A DNA stretch of 64,000 bases. Source: Amyloporia xantha. Taxonomy: Eukaryota; Basidiomycota; Agaricomycetes; Polyporales; Adustoporiaceae. The notes beneath the pieces are model-generated. The model saw only the letters and a program-made list of their open reading frames with translations, was not told where the DNA came from and ran no database searches. Numbering within the stretch: the stretch's first letter is position 1; every line of letters begins with the position of its first letter. This document shows, in pieces, positions 39,710-52,749 of the stretch. The DNA is taken from assembly GCA_036971615.1 (NCBI GenBank), contig JAYKKR010000001.1, forward strand, positions 3,224,001 through 3,288,000, written 5' to 3'. Position numbers and translations under genes: made by a program.

Positions 39710-41528
39710 ATGCCTCCTCGGCTGTCCTCTGCGAGGGTTCTGTCATTCTTGAACTTCTATACCTGCTCAACTACACTACCTGGAACTAATACTCGAACTC
39801 TCTCAACTTGTCTGAATGCTACCAGACAACGGACATGCTCAAGGCGGATCCCGCGGCTGGCGTCCTCGTTAAACCGCCTCGCAAAGCAGGTATGTTTTAC
39901 GTTGATCCTGGAGGTTCCTGGTGTTTGGAACCAGGTCTTATTTTAATATGTAGCGCTCCTTCCATGCTTCCGGCTCCTGTTCCGCGCCCAAGGATCCTTA
40001 TTCAGTGCTCGGGGTGAATAAAGATGCGAGCCCAGCTGAGATTAAGAAAATCTACTTCTCGGTGAGTTTCCAATTCGTTAGCACGGTACGACCGGTTACC
40101 TGAGACATAACATAGCTTGCGCGCAAATATCATCCCGATACGAATCCGGATAAGAATGCACAAGAAAAGTTCGTCGAAATCCAAGAAGCATATGATGTAC
40201 GTTCTTCCAGGAGTCGCCTTTATGTCTTCCTGTTAAAATTGTTTGCAGATCTTGAAGGACGAAAAGAAACGAGCCGCGTACGACCAATATGGTGCTGCTT
40301 CTCAACAACCGGGCTTCGATCCTAATGCCTTCGCCGGTGGTGGCGGTAGCCCATTCGGGGATGGTTTCGCTCATTTCCATGACTTCGCCAGTGCATTTGG
40401 TGGCGCTAGAGGTTCCCGGAACAACTCGGACATGTTTGAACAGCTTTTCGGAGCGTTCGGTGGTGGGCGAGGGGGTGCACGGGCGTCGGCATTTGCGGAA
40501 GACATGCAGGGTAGCGATCTAGAGGCGGCTGTGGGTGTGACTTTTATGGAAGCATGCAAAGGCACCACACGCTCGATAAACATCACTCCCGTCGTGGATT
40601 GCTCTACGTGTCATGGAACTGGCTTGAAGGCGGGGGCTAAGAGATCGACGTGTACCTCCTGTGGTGGAACAGGTGCTTCAACATTCGTGCTCAATAACGG
40701 GTTTCACATGGCTAGCACATGTACGACGTGTAAAGGAACGGGTACTACCGTACCTCGTGGCGGTCAGTGCGGAGAGTGTGCAGGAGTGGGCCGAGTAAGG
40801 GTCAAGAAATCCGTGAAGATTGACATACCAGCAGGTGAGGAGACAATTAGATTCTGAAGCACGGTTCATCTGATCTTTCTTCTAGGAGTGGAGGATGGCA
40901 TGGTCATTAGAATTCCGAATGCAGGAGATGCCCCAGTCTCTGGCAAGGGTCGTGCCGGTGATTTACTTGTCAGGGTCAATGTTGCAACCTCGCAGCATTT
41001 CCGACGGCAAGGGTCGAACTTACATCATGAAGCGCGTATTCCTCTCCACAGCGCTCTATTGGGTGGAAGAGTTCGCATTCCTACCCTCGACGGAGAAGTC
41101 GATGTACGTGTTCCCGCAGGCACACAACACGGAGAGGAAATGGTATTGAAGAGCCGAGGACTGCCTTCCGTCTTCGGCGGCGGTAAGGGGGATTTATTCG
41201 TGACATTTACCGTTCAGCTACCTAGGTGGGTAAAGGCCGGCGCGTGTGCTAATTTTATGGATTTGTGGCTGAGTATTCCTTTTGTAGATCGCTCACCAAG
41301 AGGCAACGTGAAATTCTACAACAATATGCAGACGACGTTGAAGGTCGGGCGCCGTCCTCATTGGACACATCTCCGTCCTCAGGTTCCTCGGGAAGTCCAA
41401 ACAACCGCAATTCAAATGCTCCAGCCAGTGATGAAAATGGTACGGTTTCTTCTACTCATTCTACTGCATCCCCAAATACTTGGGCGTCTCGTATGTGGAA
41501 TCGACTTAAGGAGCTCATCGGACTTTAA
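39710..41528 (+). CDS. mdj1: Mitochondrial DnaJ co-chaperone (Mdj1 type)
   Basis: A type I J-domain protein that stimulates mitochondrial Hsp70 in the matrix for folding of new and stressed proteins. The start MPPRLSSARVLSFLNFYT is a basic, serine-rich presequence. An intron follows, then RSFHASGS and DPYSVLGVNKDASPAEIKKI, with the J-domain HPD in LARKYHPDTNPDKN. A Gly/Phe region (40300-40480) leads to four zinc-binding CxxCxGxG repeats: CSTCHGTG, CTSCGGTG, CTTCKGTG and CGECAGVG. The C-terminal substrate domain has GVEDGMVIRIPNAGDAP and QHGEEMVLKSRGLPSVFGGG. The frame ends WASRMWNRLKELIGL with stop at 41526-41528. Removing a good GTATGT intron at 41491-41578 would give a different tail ending at 41664. 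Confidence 0.93.
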
Positions 41529-42580
41529 TTTATCCATGCCTACCCTGATTTACTCCCGCTTTGCCGACACTATTGTAGAGTCGACAGTGGACCCAAAGGA
41601 GGATGTTTCATCGCCGCAAGACGATGAGGATCGGGATCGAAGGAAGAAGGCTGCTGCGGCGTAGGATCTGAGGTATTGGCAGAGCTATTTCGATAAAATC
41701 GACGGATGTTATCCATCGGGGATGTATCGAATTGGTAACCTTAGACATCTGGTCCCTAGTACGTATTTGCATATTCATCTAGCTAGAATTAGCAATGCCA
41801 TAAGTGCCGGGTAGGCGCTCCTAGAGCTAGCCACACCGTTTCCTTCAGCGTTAACATTCTGATCACTCCTTCGGACGCTTGTCAGCCATGTTGACCATGT
41901 CAGTGAGAGAGATCGCTAATGTGCTCACACCATGTCTACTCGTGCAAGCGATGTTTGCCGCTACCTCTACGTCCGGGCGCACACGCGATAAGGTGTACGC
42001 TTTGGCACCTATCTGCCGCCGACATGTGCTCAAGCTCACTTGCCGTGGTTCCATCCGCCATCCTATTCTGATTGTGCAGCTTGTGTTAATGGTGCCCCGC
42101 AGAGAATTCTCCAAGCATAGTCCCCGAACACTAGTACTACGTAAAGGCTACGGAAGCGCGATAGCGTGGTGCGGTGGCACCTACTGGCTGAGAGCTTTCG
42201 CAGGTGTGGCCATGGGCGATCTATGACTTTCCTATGACGGTACCTGGCGTACTCAGGGCCGCTGACGAGCCAGGGTCCACTTCCCTCGTGAACGGAGCTG
42301 TCTGTTTACTCAATCAACATCTCACTGGCAGCCTGGGTTCTTAGATCTTCGTATTCCGCCTCAGTCTAGGCCTTGTCGAAAAAGGGTACGAAGCCTAACA
42401 GAGATCGCTTGTCATATTGATTCTCTTCGCAAGTATTGTTTACTAAATCTCTATCACGGATCTCATAGTATTCTTCATGTAGAAGCCCGAAAATTCGCAT
42501 TATGCGATTGCTTTGGTTTATGGCATTTCTTAGGAGCACGAGGCCCTATGTCACTTCGGAGGACTTCGCTCCACTATCAG
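41529..42580. other. mdj1 3' region and upstream region of the MFS transporter
   Basis: The first 136 bases may be an alternative last exon of mdj1, ending at 41664. After that no supported gene is seen. Plus ORF 41879-42226 (115 codons) has no recognised domain. The MFS core promoter begins at its TATA near 42581. Confidence 0.45.
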
Positions 42581-42588
42581 TATAAAAT
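42581..42588 (+). promoter_or_regulatory. TATA box of the MFS transporter gene
   Basis: TATAAAAT lies 91 bases before the ATG at 42672. Transcription would be expected to start about 30 bases downstream, after the ATG at 42606, so it favours 42672 as the start codon. Confidence 0.55.
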
Positions 42589-42671
42589 GCACAACTCCAT
42601 GGTCAGTGTCTCGAAAACACTCTTCTCTGTCTGAAAATTCCTCGCATACGGGAGCAAAAGCCATTCGACTC

Positions 42672-45343
42672 ATGTCTACCGCCGAGACTATGATGGTGAC
42701 ACAGAACGATCTGAAGACTTCGTCTGATCCACCTCTAAACACCCTGGACTTCCCAGATTCAGGACATGACCAAATAATCAATGAACTGAAAGGCAGTTGT
42801 GATTCCTTGCGCAGTTGTGACTTCAGTTCTCGACTGTCTTCGAAGCAAGAGTCAAGCTCTACACTGGTGGCAGATGTTGAAGACAAGACCCCGCGAATAT
42901 CCACTGCCCGGCTCTTATTGGCCCATATCGGGTCAGTCTCGCCTTGAATGTATCTGTCCTTCTATCCGTTGACCTTCGTCTACAGTGCCGCTCTAACTCT
43001 CTTCCTCGCGACTACGGATGCTGTAGGAGCGCCATGTCCATTTGCATGCACCTATGTCTTAAAATGATTTATTGACAGACAATTGTGTCAACAATCCTAC
43101 CCACCGTCACCCGCGAATTCCAAGCGTCTCCAACACAATATACGTGGGTTTCGGTCACGTATATGCTCACCCAGACTGCATTCCAACCATTATACGGGAA
43201 GGTCTCCGACTTGGTCGGTCGTAGGGTCTGTGTCTTGCAGAGCCCTTATTGTCATCTATCTGATATTGAATCCATCAGAGTGTGTTATTCAGCAGTATCT
43301 TCATATTTGCAGTCGGTTCCGCCCTTTGTGGGGCAGCACAGGTACTATTACATCCCGATCAGTTTCCATTAAGATTCTTAAGAACTCTGGGGCCCAGAGC
43401 ATGCAGTGGTTAATTATCGCACGAGCATTAGGGGGAGTAGGCGGCGGCGGTATCGTCAGTCTCGTATGGACCATAACCTCGGAGATTGTGGATGTCCAAA
43501 ACCAGGCAAGATGGTCACAGGCTCTGAGCGTTACTTGGGCATGTTCTGCTGTCGCCGGCCCGATTCTTGGAGGCATTTTCAGTCGTGAGTCCCATGATAT
43601 CCTTCTCGAACAATTCAATGAAACTTCTGAGCAGAAAAAACGGGCACATTGAGCTGGAGATGGGCTTGTATGTCGAATCATCATTGTTACGCGGTCACGT
43701 GCGCACTGACGAGGATTTGCCCAGTCTTTCTCAATCTTCCGATATGTGTGGTGGCGTCTATCCTCTTATGGCTATCCCTGCGTCGAGTCGCGCTGGGATC
43801 ACCCAATAACGTCTCATGGCATTCTTTCTGGAGGACGTTCGATTTCCTTGGCTTGTAAGTCCCTCACTAAACTGCGGATTTATAGTGCATTGACATTCCA
43901 AAAGACTGCTGTTCATGGCAGGAAGTAGCTGTCTTGTCATTGGCTTCAATATTGCCGCTGATGTTGGATGTTAGTATTTTCTATCTCTGTGTGTTTGTGT
44001 CGGCTCTGAACCCCTTTAAGGGTCTGCGCCTTCGACATGTACCGTCATTGCGGTAGGGTTGGCTATCCTTATATGTGCTGGTTTGTATGAGACTCGCACC
44101 AAGCGAGATGCCCTTTTTCCTCGTGTCGTCTTCAAAGATTGGACCATCGGTATAGCCACATTTCTCCTACACATGAAGTTTTTGGCCTCATACCACGCCT
44201 TATCAGGCATCATCCTGGTTGTCATATTTCTCCACAACTTCGCGTTCAACGCGGGGACATTCTACCTTGCGTTGTTCTTTCAGGTCAGTGGTTTAATTAT
44301 AACCAGGGAACCTTTGGCGAGCTGCAGACTGATCGATCGGATCGTGAAATGATAGGCGGTTGATGGTCTTACGCCATTTCGAGCTGGTATTAAAATACTT
44401 CCGTACTCTCTAGGTTCTTCGCTGGCGTCAATGCCTAGTAAGTGTCTTTCGCGTGTGGTTCAGGTACATTGTTTTGCGTTCTTCTCACGTCTCCTCCCTA
44501 AGCTGCGTGGTTCATCGGCTATTGGCAAAAACGCCATCCGGACACCAGTGGCCAGAAAGCCGTGATATGCCTTGGATTATTGATCTCGACGCTGGGGTTC
44601 GGTACGCCCAATCATGTGTGACTTAATTCGTTATCAGCCGGTTCACATAGGATCAGGTGTTATGACCTTCATGAACTGGAACACTTCGCATGCTCTCAAA
44701 AGCCTGTTCCCTTTGATAGCCGGCATAGGCATCGGCATGTTGTTTCATGCACCTTATCAAGTATTCACGGGAGCCTTACGGCGTAGAGATACGGCATCAG
44801 GGACGAGTGCCTTCTTCTTGGTCCGATTTACTGGGGCTACTGTGGGACTCGTGCGTAGCCATTCAGCGTCACCTTCAATGTGGGCTGATGTTCCTCGACG
44901 ACAGTCAATCTCAGGTGCTATATTTGATAGCCGTCTGGCTAAGACCCTACCAACCGGGATAGAAGCATCCACTGTTCTGCAATTTGTCAATTCGATGGAA
45001 TTTGACGCGTTAAAAGGCCAGGTGGTCCATGCATTGTCGTTATCGATACGCGTATGTCTGCTTTGCCATGCGCTCCTAGGTCGTTTGTTAAATACAGCTG
45101 CACTTTGTGAACAGGCCATATGGTGTGTTTGTTGTCCGTGCCTAGGGGCAGCATTCTTGGTAATGGCATCGTTGCTTGAAATTTACTTTTGAACACTGAT
45201 GCATGATGTATCAATTCCAACAGATCTCGCTATTTATGCGCAATCTCTCAATGGAGGTAGGCGACAGAGAGGATGCTGGAGATGTTGTCGACTGTCCCCA
45301 GAAGCAGAATAGGAACTCGGTATCAGAAAAAGTATGTATATGA
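42672..45343 (+). CDS. MFS drug/H+ antiporter (DHA2 family)
   Basis: A multi-pass plasma-membrane pump of the 14-spanner DHA2 type, which exports toxic compounds in exchange for protons. After a polar N-terminus (MSTAETMMVTQNDLKTSSDP), membrane segment 1 carries TTDATIVSTILPTVTREFQA. Motif A is GKVSDLVGRR (43197-43226) and motif C is SAVAGPILGG (near 43551-43580). Further exons join cleanly: WRWAFFLNLPICVVASILLW, TVIAVGLAILICAGLYETRT, WTIGIATFLLHMKFLASYHA, FNAGTFYLALFFQ, AVDGLTPFRAGIKILPYSLG, LIAGIGIGMLFHAPYQVF and SAFFLVRFTGATVGL. About eleven introns are present. The last exon reads ISLFMRNLSMEV and ends KVCI with stop at 45341-45343; the C-terminus is the least certain part. The substrate cannot be told. 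Confidence 0.87.
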
Positions 45344-47742
45344 TGATGCTTATAATTCGCTCTATGTAATTGTATATCATGTGCTGTCGTTAAGCCGACT
45401 GCACAAAAATCATAACCTGCTAACAGGTTGATATATTTATTACACCGCTTGCTGAACTTGCTCAATCTCTTCTTTCAGAGTAAGAGCCGCTCACGGCCTA
45501 AACTGTAGCACACGTACGGTCCTACTACCGGAGTAAGCGACAGTGCGAAAATGCACAGTCTATGATCTAAGCCCCTTACGGATGAGACAGAATCTAGTAC
45601 CAGATTTTGAAAACAGTGACCGAAAGTGAGTACCTGCGCATATTACTAGAACTACGTCAAGGATGACTCAGTCAGAATGTAGGTTCATGCAATAGAGCTT
45701 AAAACTAAGACGTCATACAAGAAGACACACTGGACCAGGATGCAGCCAGAGTTGCAAACTCAATTGGCACCGCGCATAAACCTCTCACGATGGTACCGCG
45801 GGCCCAGGCCAAGGCACCTGTCTGATCGGAGGAGGTTAGCCGAACGAGAAGGCTGCTAGGGTGCTACCTCAAGATTGGCATCCAGATTTAATTGTAGGGA
45901 GTCGGCTTGGGTCTGGTACCACCGCATGAGAAAAGGGGACAAGAGCAATGCGGCGGCGTGAAGATTACGATATCCTCCGTCGTCCATCTTATATTACCTT
46001 CATTATGTCGGACCATTCTTGCGGGTTTAGGCAAGAGGTGTTCGGCTACGCTGCTAATCTGCCTGAGACATTCAAACACCGTGTGGGTTCCTTGAGATTG
46101 AGACAAGCATGGGCGCGAAACCTTCGAGGCACTTCTTTCTCATCCTCGGCAATTGAACGGCCGTTTGGAAGGACCTTTTAGGACCCGGAAGGGACTAGCA
46201 CCTACATCCTTCCTGCGATTGAATTGCAGATTGAAATAGGGCACAACTCCTGGGATGAGCTCGGGATAACGATACTATCACGTTATGAAGCGTGAGCTTT
46301 GTTACGTACAAATGCCCACATCCAGAACTGTGCGGATTCCGGGGCGATGGCGGCCCATTAGCGGGTACACGATCAAATAGCGGTGATCGTAGATCACTCA
46401 GTACCTTTGTCGATGCAACGCGTGAAGAAGATTCAATCCGTTTGCTCCACGCGCTCGTAATTTATAATCACTCACCGCCCACCTGCACCATGTCGTCTCA
46501 CTGAGAACCGGCCACGTAGACGCTGTGAACAGAATCGCTGGGATATAGAATTCTCAGTACGTAGTTCGCTTGTTGGGGCCGGTGTGATCGCTGTCCGTTC
46601 CTAGTGTACTGCGGCGGATCATTGCAAGCGTCGAATGCAGTACAACAGATTCCTGGGAAGGAATGAGGGTTGGACACTAGTCTGCAAATTTCAAGGATCT
46701 CTTCTGGAATTCATAGTGAAGATAATTATAAGAAGGTGCACTAGATGTGTTCAGAACCCGGAACACGGGGAGTGGGCCATGAATACCGTGGATACAGAAC
46801 GCACCTATCGTACACGCCAGCATCCGCCCTCGATGTCGACGTTGTGTGGCTGCACACATTGGATCCATAAGTCGGAGATCTGTTTAACCAAAACGCCATC
46901 TCCGGGCTAATGCCTGCGGGACGAGTTATTGAGAGTGTAACTTGCTAATCACCGAACTCGAATCCAGATAGGGAGATGTTCCGGCACAGGATATTAAAGT
47001 TACAGTTTCAATGGCAAGAAGCCTCGCATGTGTATAGACGTTCCATGCGAAACGGGAGAATATGTCTGATTTATCTAGCTCCAGCACGACCCTGGCAAAT
47101 TACTGACGGCGCTGAATATAACGGGCGTATTGTGTTCTTCTAGTCCAGGTCGTGAAAGTTCGTACCAGATATCTGCGCCCCATAAGGTGACAAACATTAA
47201 CGGGCAGAAAAGGTCCATTTGTCCAGGTCGTGTCGTGGATGCATCGATGCGAAACAACCACCGTGGCACATCGATACGTAGATATGACAAGAAGACGCCG
47301 AGTTGGATCGAGAGAGTACTGAGTCGAAACCGAGGAGAAATGGAGGGTCCTTAGTCCTAAGTCCGAGGTTCGTGATCGTGTACATACATTCGACAGCAAC
47401 TTCCATCAGCCTGGAGTCAAGTCCGCAGCTCAATTAACAATTCATGAAATCTTAAAGGTAAACCACCTCCTCTTCCTTCATTTCGTCTGATATCAGCCAT
47501 GGGGAATGCAGGAATCTTCTGGCTTCTATCTACAGGAGTCGGCAGGAGTAGCGTGGCTCTCGCTCCCGCTTAGCGTCGTTACCTGATATGGCAAGCATGA
47601 GGCTGCAAGGCTGCAAGCAGAGTCTGCAGAGACCTCGCTCCTTGTGCACGACGCCCATGTCAGATTTGTCGTGTGACTAGCTCAAATCGCCGTTAACCCC
47701 TTTCTCTCCACCAAATACCCACCCATAACGAGCATTTTACGA
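45344..47742. other. Gene-poor region upstream of choline kinase
   Basis: No conserved protein or RNA gene was recognised. A short direct repeat, GTCCAGGTCGTG, occurs at about 47143 and 47220. The last 300 or so bases probably hold the choline kinase promoter. Confidence 0.4.
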
Positions 47743-49425
47743 ATGAGCAAACTTACTTCGAGCTCTGGTCGTTCGAATTCTCTCTTCCAGACCGTACTTA
47801 ACGTGATAAGCAAAACTTTCGCTACGGCACAAAGCAAGATGTCTCCCACATTAGGCCCTGAGATGTTGTCAACTCCCTCGCTAGCGGGTTACGGACGGCC
47901 CGACCTCTCATTGAGGAGGTCATCTACTTCCTCTTTGCAGAGCGAAGGCGACAATGTGACCATCGGCACATCTCCGGCTTACTCTTCGTCCTCTGTATCA
48001 ATCCCATTCGAGGACGGTGACGTGGATATTGTTAGGATGGAAGGAGTGCGACATTCCAACATCAGATTGGAAGCACGGTAAGTAATTCGTCACGATAGTA
48101 GGCTCCGTCGCGCTGGTACTGCCCAGCAAGCTGACATGTTACGGCATAGGAAGAGTCCTCTATGCTGGTTTGCTGTTGGTCGCGATTATGTATAACATGG
48201 GCTGACGCTATGTTTTCTTCCGTGCTCTAGACGATACAAGTCGGCGGCTTTCACATCGCAGCTCCTGGACATTCTCCACACGCTGCGCGCTACTTCATGG
48301 AACAATCCTGGGATTACTCCTGACAGGGTGGAGGTACAGAAGGTCTCAGGATCTATGACAAATGCTGTCTTTTTTGTGTCCTCTTCGGTCCCAGGCACCC
48401 GCACCCTACTACTTCGTATCTATGGCCCTTCCTCGGGCTCCATGATATCGCGGCCGAGAGAACTGCATATTTTGCATTTACTTTCATCGCAGTATCGTAT
48501 CGGTCCTCGTGTATTTGGCACCTTCGAGAATGGACGCATTGAGGAATACTTTGATGCCACCACACTCACGGCTGCTGATTTACGAGACAGACAGATCAGC
48601 TCGTGGATAGGGGCTCGTATGGCCGAACTTCATAGTGTGGATATCAAAGCCGTCGAACCCGCACCGTCAGAGGATGAAATTGAAGACACTGACTGGATCG
48701 CAGTCAGGAGAAACGTGGAGTCTTGGTTAGATCTCGCACGCGAAGTTCTCGCATTGCCATCTGCACCGAACAATGTACGCACAAACCTAGACCTCGACCG
48801 TTTTCAGGTAGAGTGGGACAAGTATCTACGGTGGCTGGATAGCAAGGAGGAGAGCGAAGGGGCGAGTCAACGAATTTTTGCACACAACGATACCCAATAC
48901 GGTAACCTTCTGCGTATGAAGAATCTCAAAGAAGGCATGCCAGAACATCATCAAGTATGTCCTGTGGATCAGCGTATGTCGCGATGCTAATATATCCCGC
49001 CGTAGATCATCGTTGTCGATTTCGAATATGCATCCCCAAACCCTGCAGCGTTCGACATCGCGAATCACTTCCATGAGTGGACAGCCAATTATCATTCGGA
49101 CACTCCCCACATCCTCAACCCCATAATCTATCCGAACCCTGACCAGCGCCGCAATTTTTATTGTGCCTATCTCAAACGTGTCTCGTTGACCGCCAACCCT
49201 CCTCGAGAATTGTCCGACGAAGACCTCGAGGCGATGTCGGAGAAGCTGGAGTGTCAGGTGCAGGCTTGGAGCCCCGCGTCGCACGCAATGTGGTCGTTGT
49301 GGGGCGTCATTCAAGCCAGGGAATTCATTGAAGGCAGTGACGGAGAGCCGGAGTATGACTACTTGGGGTATTCTCAATGCCGATTAGAAGGTTTTCGGAG
49401 GGAGTTGCGCGCGCTTGGCCTCTGA
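47743..49425 (+). CDS. Choline/ethanolamine kinase
   Basis: It phosphorylates choline or ethanolamine with ATP, the first step of the Kennedy pathway to phosphatidylcholine and phosphatidylethanolamine, in the cytosol. The first 110 residues are Ser-rich and probably disordered. The kinase fold follows an intron (about 48079-48229): VEVQKVSGSMTNAVFFVSSS (nucleotide-binding strands), RTLLLRIYGPSSG with the Lys/Arg strand, the Brenner motif FAHNDTQYGNLLR (48880-48920) with the catalytic Asp, and after a second intron IIVVDFEYASPNPAAFDIAN with the metal-binding Asp, then HFHEWTANYH. It ends WGVIQAREFIEGSDGEPEYD and YLGYSQCRLEGFRRELRALG. The key residues are intact and the order is typical of the family. 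Confidence 0.92.
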
Positions 49426-50050
49426 GCGCGTTTGTTTCATTTGGGGTATTTTTCGGGTGTTTTGACTTCACAAATTGTCACCTGGCGTCTGCTGTTGCAC
49501 ATCTTTACTCACATCTATTGCTGTATACTTCGCACTCGGCCCACTGGCTATGTACTGCTTTTCGCCCATCTATACTATCTACCTATTCAACTCAGGCATT
49601 GCGGAACTGGGGAACGCCAGTCCTGACTGTAACGACAGTAATACTATAGATCCGACCAAACAGGCAGCACAAACGCAAGCTAAATGTATTGACTTATAAG
49701 ATAAACATGTGTTGACGAGCGAGTGAGATGTCGACAGGACTATGAAAAGCTATCCGAGTGTCAAGAGAATAAGTCAAACTGTTTCGACGAGATGAGCAGA
49801 CTGGAGATGACAGATGAGACGAGCGGGAAATCGTAAGAGAGCAAAACACAATTGGACACGATAAAGTAAGCTAGTATGGCATGACGAGAGACAGTCTTCA
49901 AAAAACTAAAAGGCATGACGAAATCCGCTGAGCCGTCGCGCTAGACGCAGTCAAGATATCGAATGCAAACGTCCATGCCAAGCCAAAGCAAAGAATGACA
50001 CTGTCCACGTGAATTCGCATGCGGTCACATACACATACACAAACGCCAGT
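49426..50050. other. Convergent intergenic region
   Basis: 3' flanks of choline kinase (+) and the CCCH gene (-). The part beyond 49700 is purine-rich. No gene was recognised. Confidence 0.45.
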
Positions 50051-52749
50051 CTAGCTCCAGTTTTTCTCCGCCAGGCGCGAGCCCACGGAATACTCAGCCC
50101 AAGGAGAATTGGTTTTGAGCTCCCCGCCTGGAATGGAAGATAACGGATAGGCCGTGAGGTGACTATTGCGCGTGGCCGTCGCATTGGCCCAATTACCAGC
50201 ACTGCCGGACCGAACGTGTCCATTGATGCGCACCGGGTTTTTGGGTGCCTCGGGCGAGGAGCCCAGTTGATTGGGGACATTTGTGGCGGTAGGGGTACTG
50301 CTGCTGAAGTCGAGCTGAACGTCGCTCCCATTGAATGAATGACGGACATTAGGATTCATGCCGGAGCTTTTGCCCATTCGCTGCTGAACAGTACGTGAGC
50401 AGAGCTATTAATAAATAGACGGGGATATGACGCATACCTGAGAGCCTACGATATCTAATCTCGAACTGGCGTGTCTACCAAAGTCTGGACCAGCGGTGAC
50501 TGGACCAGGGGACCTCGCAGTGACTTCCTCCCCAGCGGGCAAGAGAATTCCATTGTGTGCGAACGTCGGATACGCCGACTTGTTTTGCTTGGAACTGGCA
50601 GGAGGATCCAGAACAGAAGTGTCCACACGCAACGAACCCGGGCGACCACTGAGTTGGTACCCAGTTGACGGCGGAGTAGTACTGACACTGCCTGTGTTGG
50701 AGTTGGTAGTGCCTTCCTGGGTGCGTTTGGCTGAGATACGAGCGAGAAGAGAAGTAGAGACTTCGTTGGGATCACTGTTGGTGCTGCCAGAACGGTCACG
50801 CCCATGAACATTTTGTGGCGGCGGCGGAGCTCCGTCTGCGCCTGGAGGCGCGCCAGAAGCAGGGAAGCTCAGTATGAATGAAGCAGCATCTCTTGCCATA
50901 AGGGCAGGATCCAGACACCCAGAAGGTCTGTCATAAATATGTCAACTCCGAGAAATACTTCCACGCTAGAAGACACATACTCTGCATATCTCCGTTTTAT
51001 ACTAATACGGAAAAACGTAACGTTAGCTTGGCGCAGAACATCAAAGGTAATGTTAACCCTACCTTGGGATGGCGTGTGACCTTGCGTAGTTCATCTTCGC
51101 CATGAGCGAATTGACATTTGGCACCGTAGCGACAAGTACCCTTCTCCTCCCAGCTTCTGCATAATTCCGTCTTATAGAGGCCCAGCTTTCGGTTGTTCGC
51201 GCTCGGACCAGTGTTCAATGAACCCATCGCGCCCATTCCACCAGCCGCTACTGCTGCGGCAGCAGCGGGATTGCCCACAGGAAGGTTCTGGCCTAGGATA
51301 GGAGTACCGTATGCCCCAGTGTATTGCGACTGGAGTTGGGCCATCATCTGTGCGTTCACAAGGTCCTGAGAAGTGTACGCGTCCTGCGGGGCACCATAAA
51401 ATTGATTCGCAAACATGTTCAGCGCAGCAGGCGGAGCCAATGCCGCCGGGTACAAAAGCTGGAGATTATTGTTCAACAGGGCGAGGGCGGCAGGATCGCG
51501 CACAGCAGCAGGATCTGACGCGGAGTGTTGGTGAGATCCGCGGAAAACACCGTGCTGCTGTTGCAAGCGGGCCATGGTAGGATTGTCAAGAGGCGGGGTT
51601 GGGAGCATCATATCGTATAATCGTTGCTGAGGGTTATTGATAGGCATGGGCGGCGGCGGCGCAGGGTATCCAAAGTTGGTCGGACTCGGCAGAACAGGAG
51701 GTACTGGGACTTGGGGGTTGAACGTCCTAGGAGGCTGGCGATAGGGCATGTTCGCAGCCACATTGTTGACTCGGCCCTGAACGTATGAGGTAGGAGACAT
51801 GGCGTGGCCTGTGGCTGGCCCTTGCACCATGGGGTTGAACTGGCGCTGTTGCGTCTGATACTCCGCGTTGTAGTCATCTGAACGAGGACCCGGAGAAACG
51901 CCCTGCGACAATTGCTGATGGTCTTGGAGGCGAGCAGCATTTGCATGAGCAGCCAAAGAGGGGTATGTGGGCTGCTCCACCTGTCTCTCCGGCGTACCGT
52001 TGGGCGATGTCCACGAATCTCCTTTGTTAGCGGGGCTGCCGCCTGCTTGTTGGAGTCGAGTCAGATCCGTGCTAGAAAGGCCTCCACTGTACGAGTGCGG
52101 CCTGTTCCTCGATTCTCCGACTGCGCCGACTTTGAGAGGTGTCAACGGAGTACCGCGTAATGTTTGACTATTGGACGACAGAGCCGAGCCGCTCGTGTCA
52201 GCTGAGGATTCGCGCGAATGGGAGACAATATGGACTTGATGATCCAAGGTGTTAGACGAGCCGGAGTCAAGGCTAGCTTCCGATGCGGTCTCCAGAGGCG
52301 ATGCTTCTTGGAACTGGACTAGGGCGGCAGCGTGCGCCTTCGACTGTGGAGGAGTATGTAATTGGGAATCATCACCGTCGCCATTTGCACCTATGTGCAT
52401 CTTTCCAATCTCGTCTGAGATATCCCAGTTGGCCGTCGCCGAATCTACAAGCTGGCCGTTACCATTGAACCTCCAACGAGAATTACCGCTTGCAGGAGAA
52501 AGCACGCCCCGCTCTGACAGCTCGGCTGACAAGATGCGCTTCTTTACTTCCCAACGTGGGGATCGAAACGAAAAAGGACGTACCTTTCTGCATTCTACCA
52601 GCAGGCGCTCTCCGAGTAGCCGACAACATGTCTCTGGAACCAGGTCCGAGACTAGATTTTGTTTGGGTTGGTGAGATGATGTCGTCTGAATTGTGGGGGA
52701 AGAAAGTCGTCTGGTTGGATGATGAGTTCGTGACTGAGTCGTGGAGCAT
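50051..52749 (-). CDS. Tandem CCCH zinc-finger mRNA-binding protein, apparent one-base frameshift
   Basis: Resembles the TIS11/Zfs1 group, whose paired CCCH fingers bind AU-rich elements in 3' untranslated regions and promote mRNA decay. The minus strand starts [20 protein letters not shown]. After an intron near 52510-52580 it reads [20 protein letters not shown] and a long Pro/Gln/Ser-rich stretch with a poly-Ala run (51245-51275). Finger 1 is [20 protein letters not shown] + CQFAHG (C-x8-C-x5-C-x3-H). Finger 2 is built from [21 protein letters not shown] and CFIH across two introns. Directly after, TELP is in one phase and [16 protein letters not shown] in the next: one surplus base at 50860-50866 breaks the frame. 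The tail continues in that second phase to stop at 50051 ([12 protein letters not shown]). Confidence 0.9.

Noticed and set aside
41879..42226. A 115-codon plus-strand ORF downstream of mdj1
   Set aside because: No recognisable domain, no promoter, and composition not distinct from other frames.
42606..42671. In-frame upstream ATG for the MFS transporter
   Set aside because: The TATA box at 42581 would place the transcription start at or after this ATG, so the start at 42672 is more likely.
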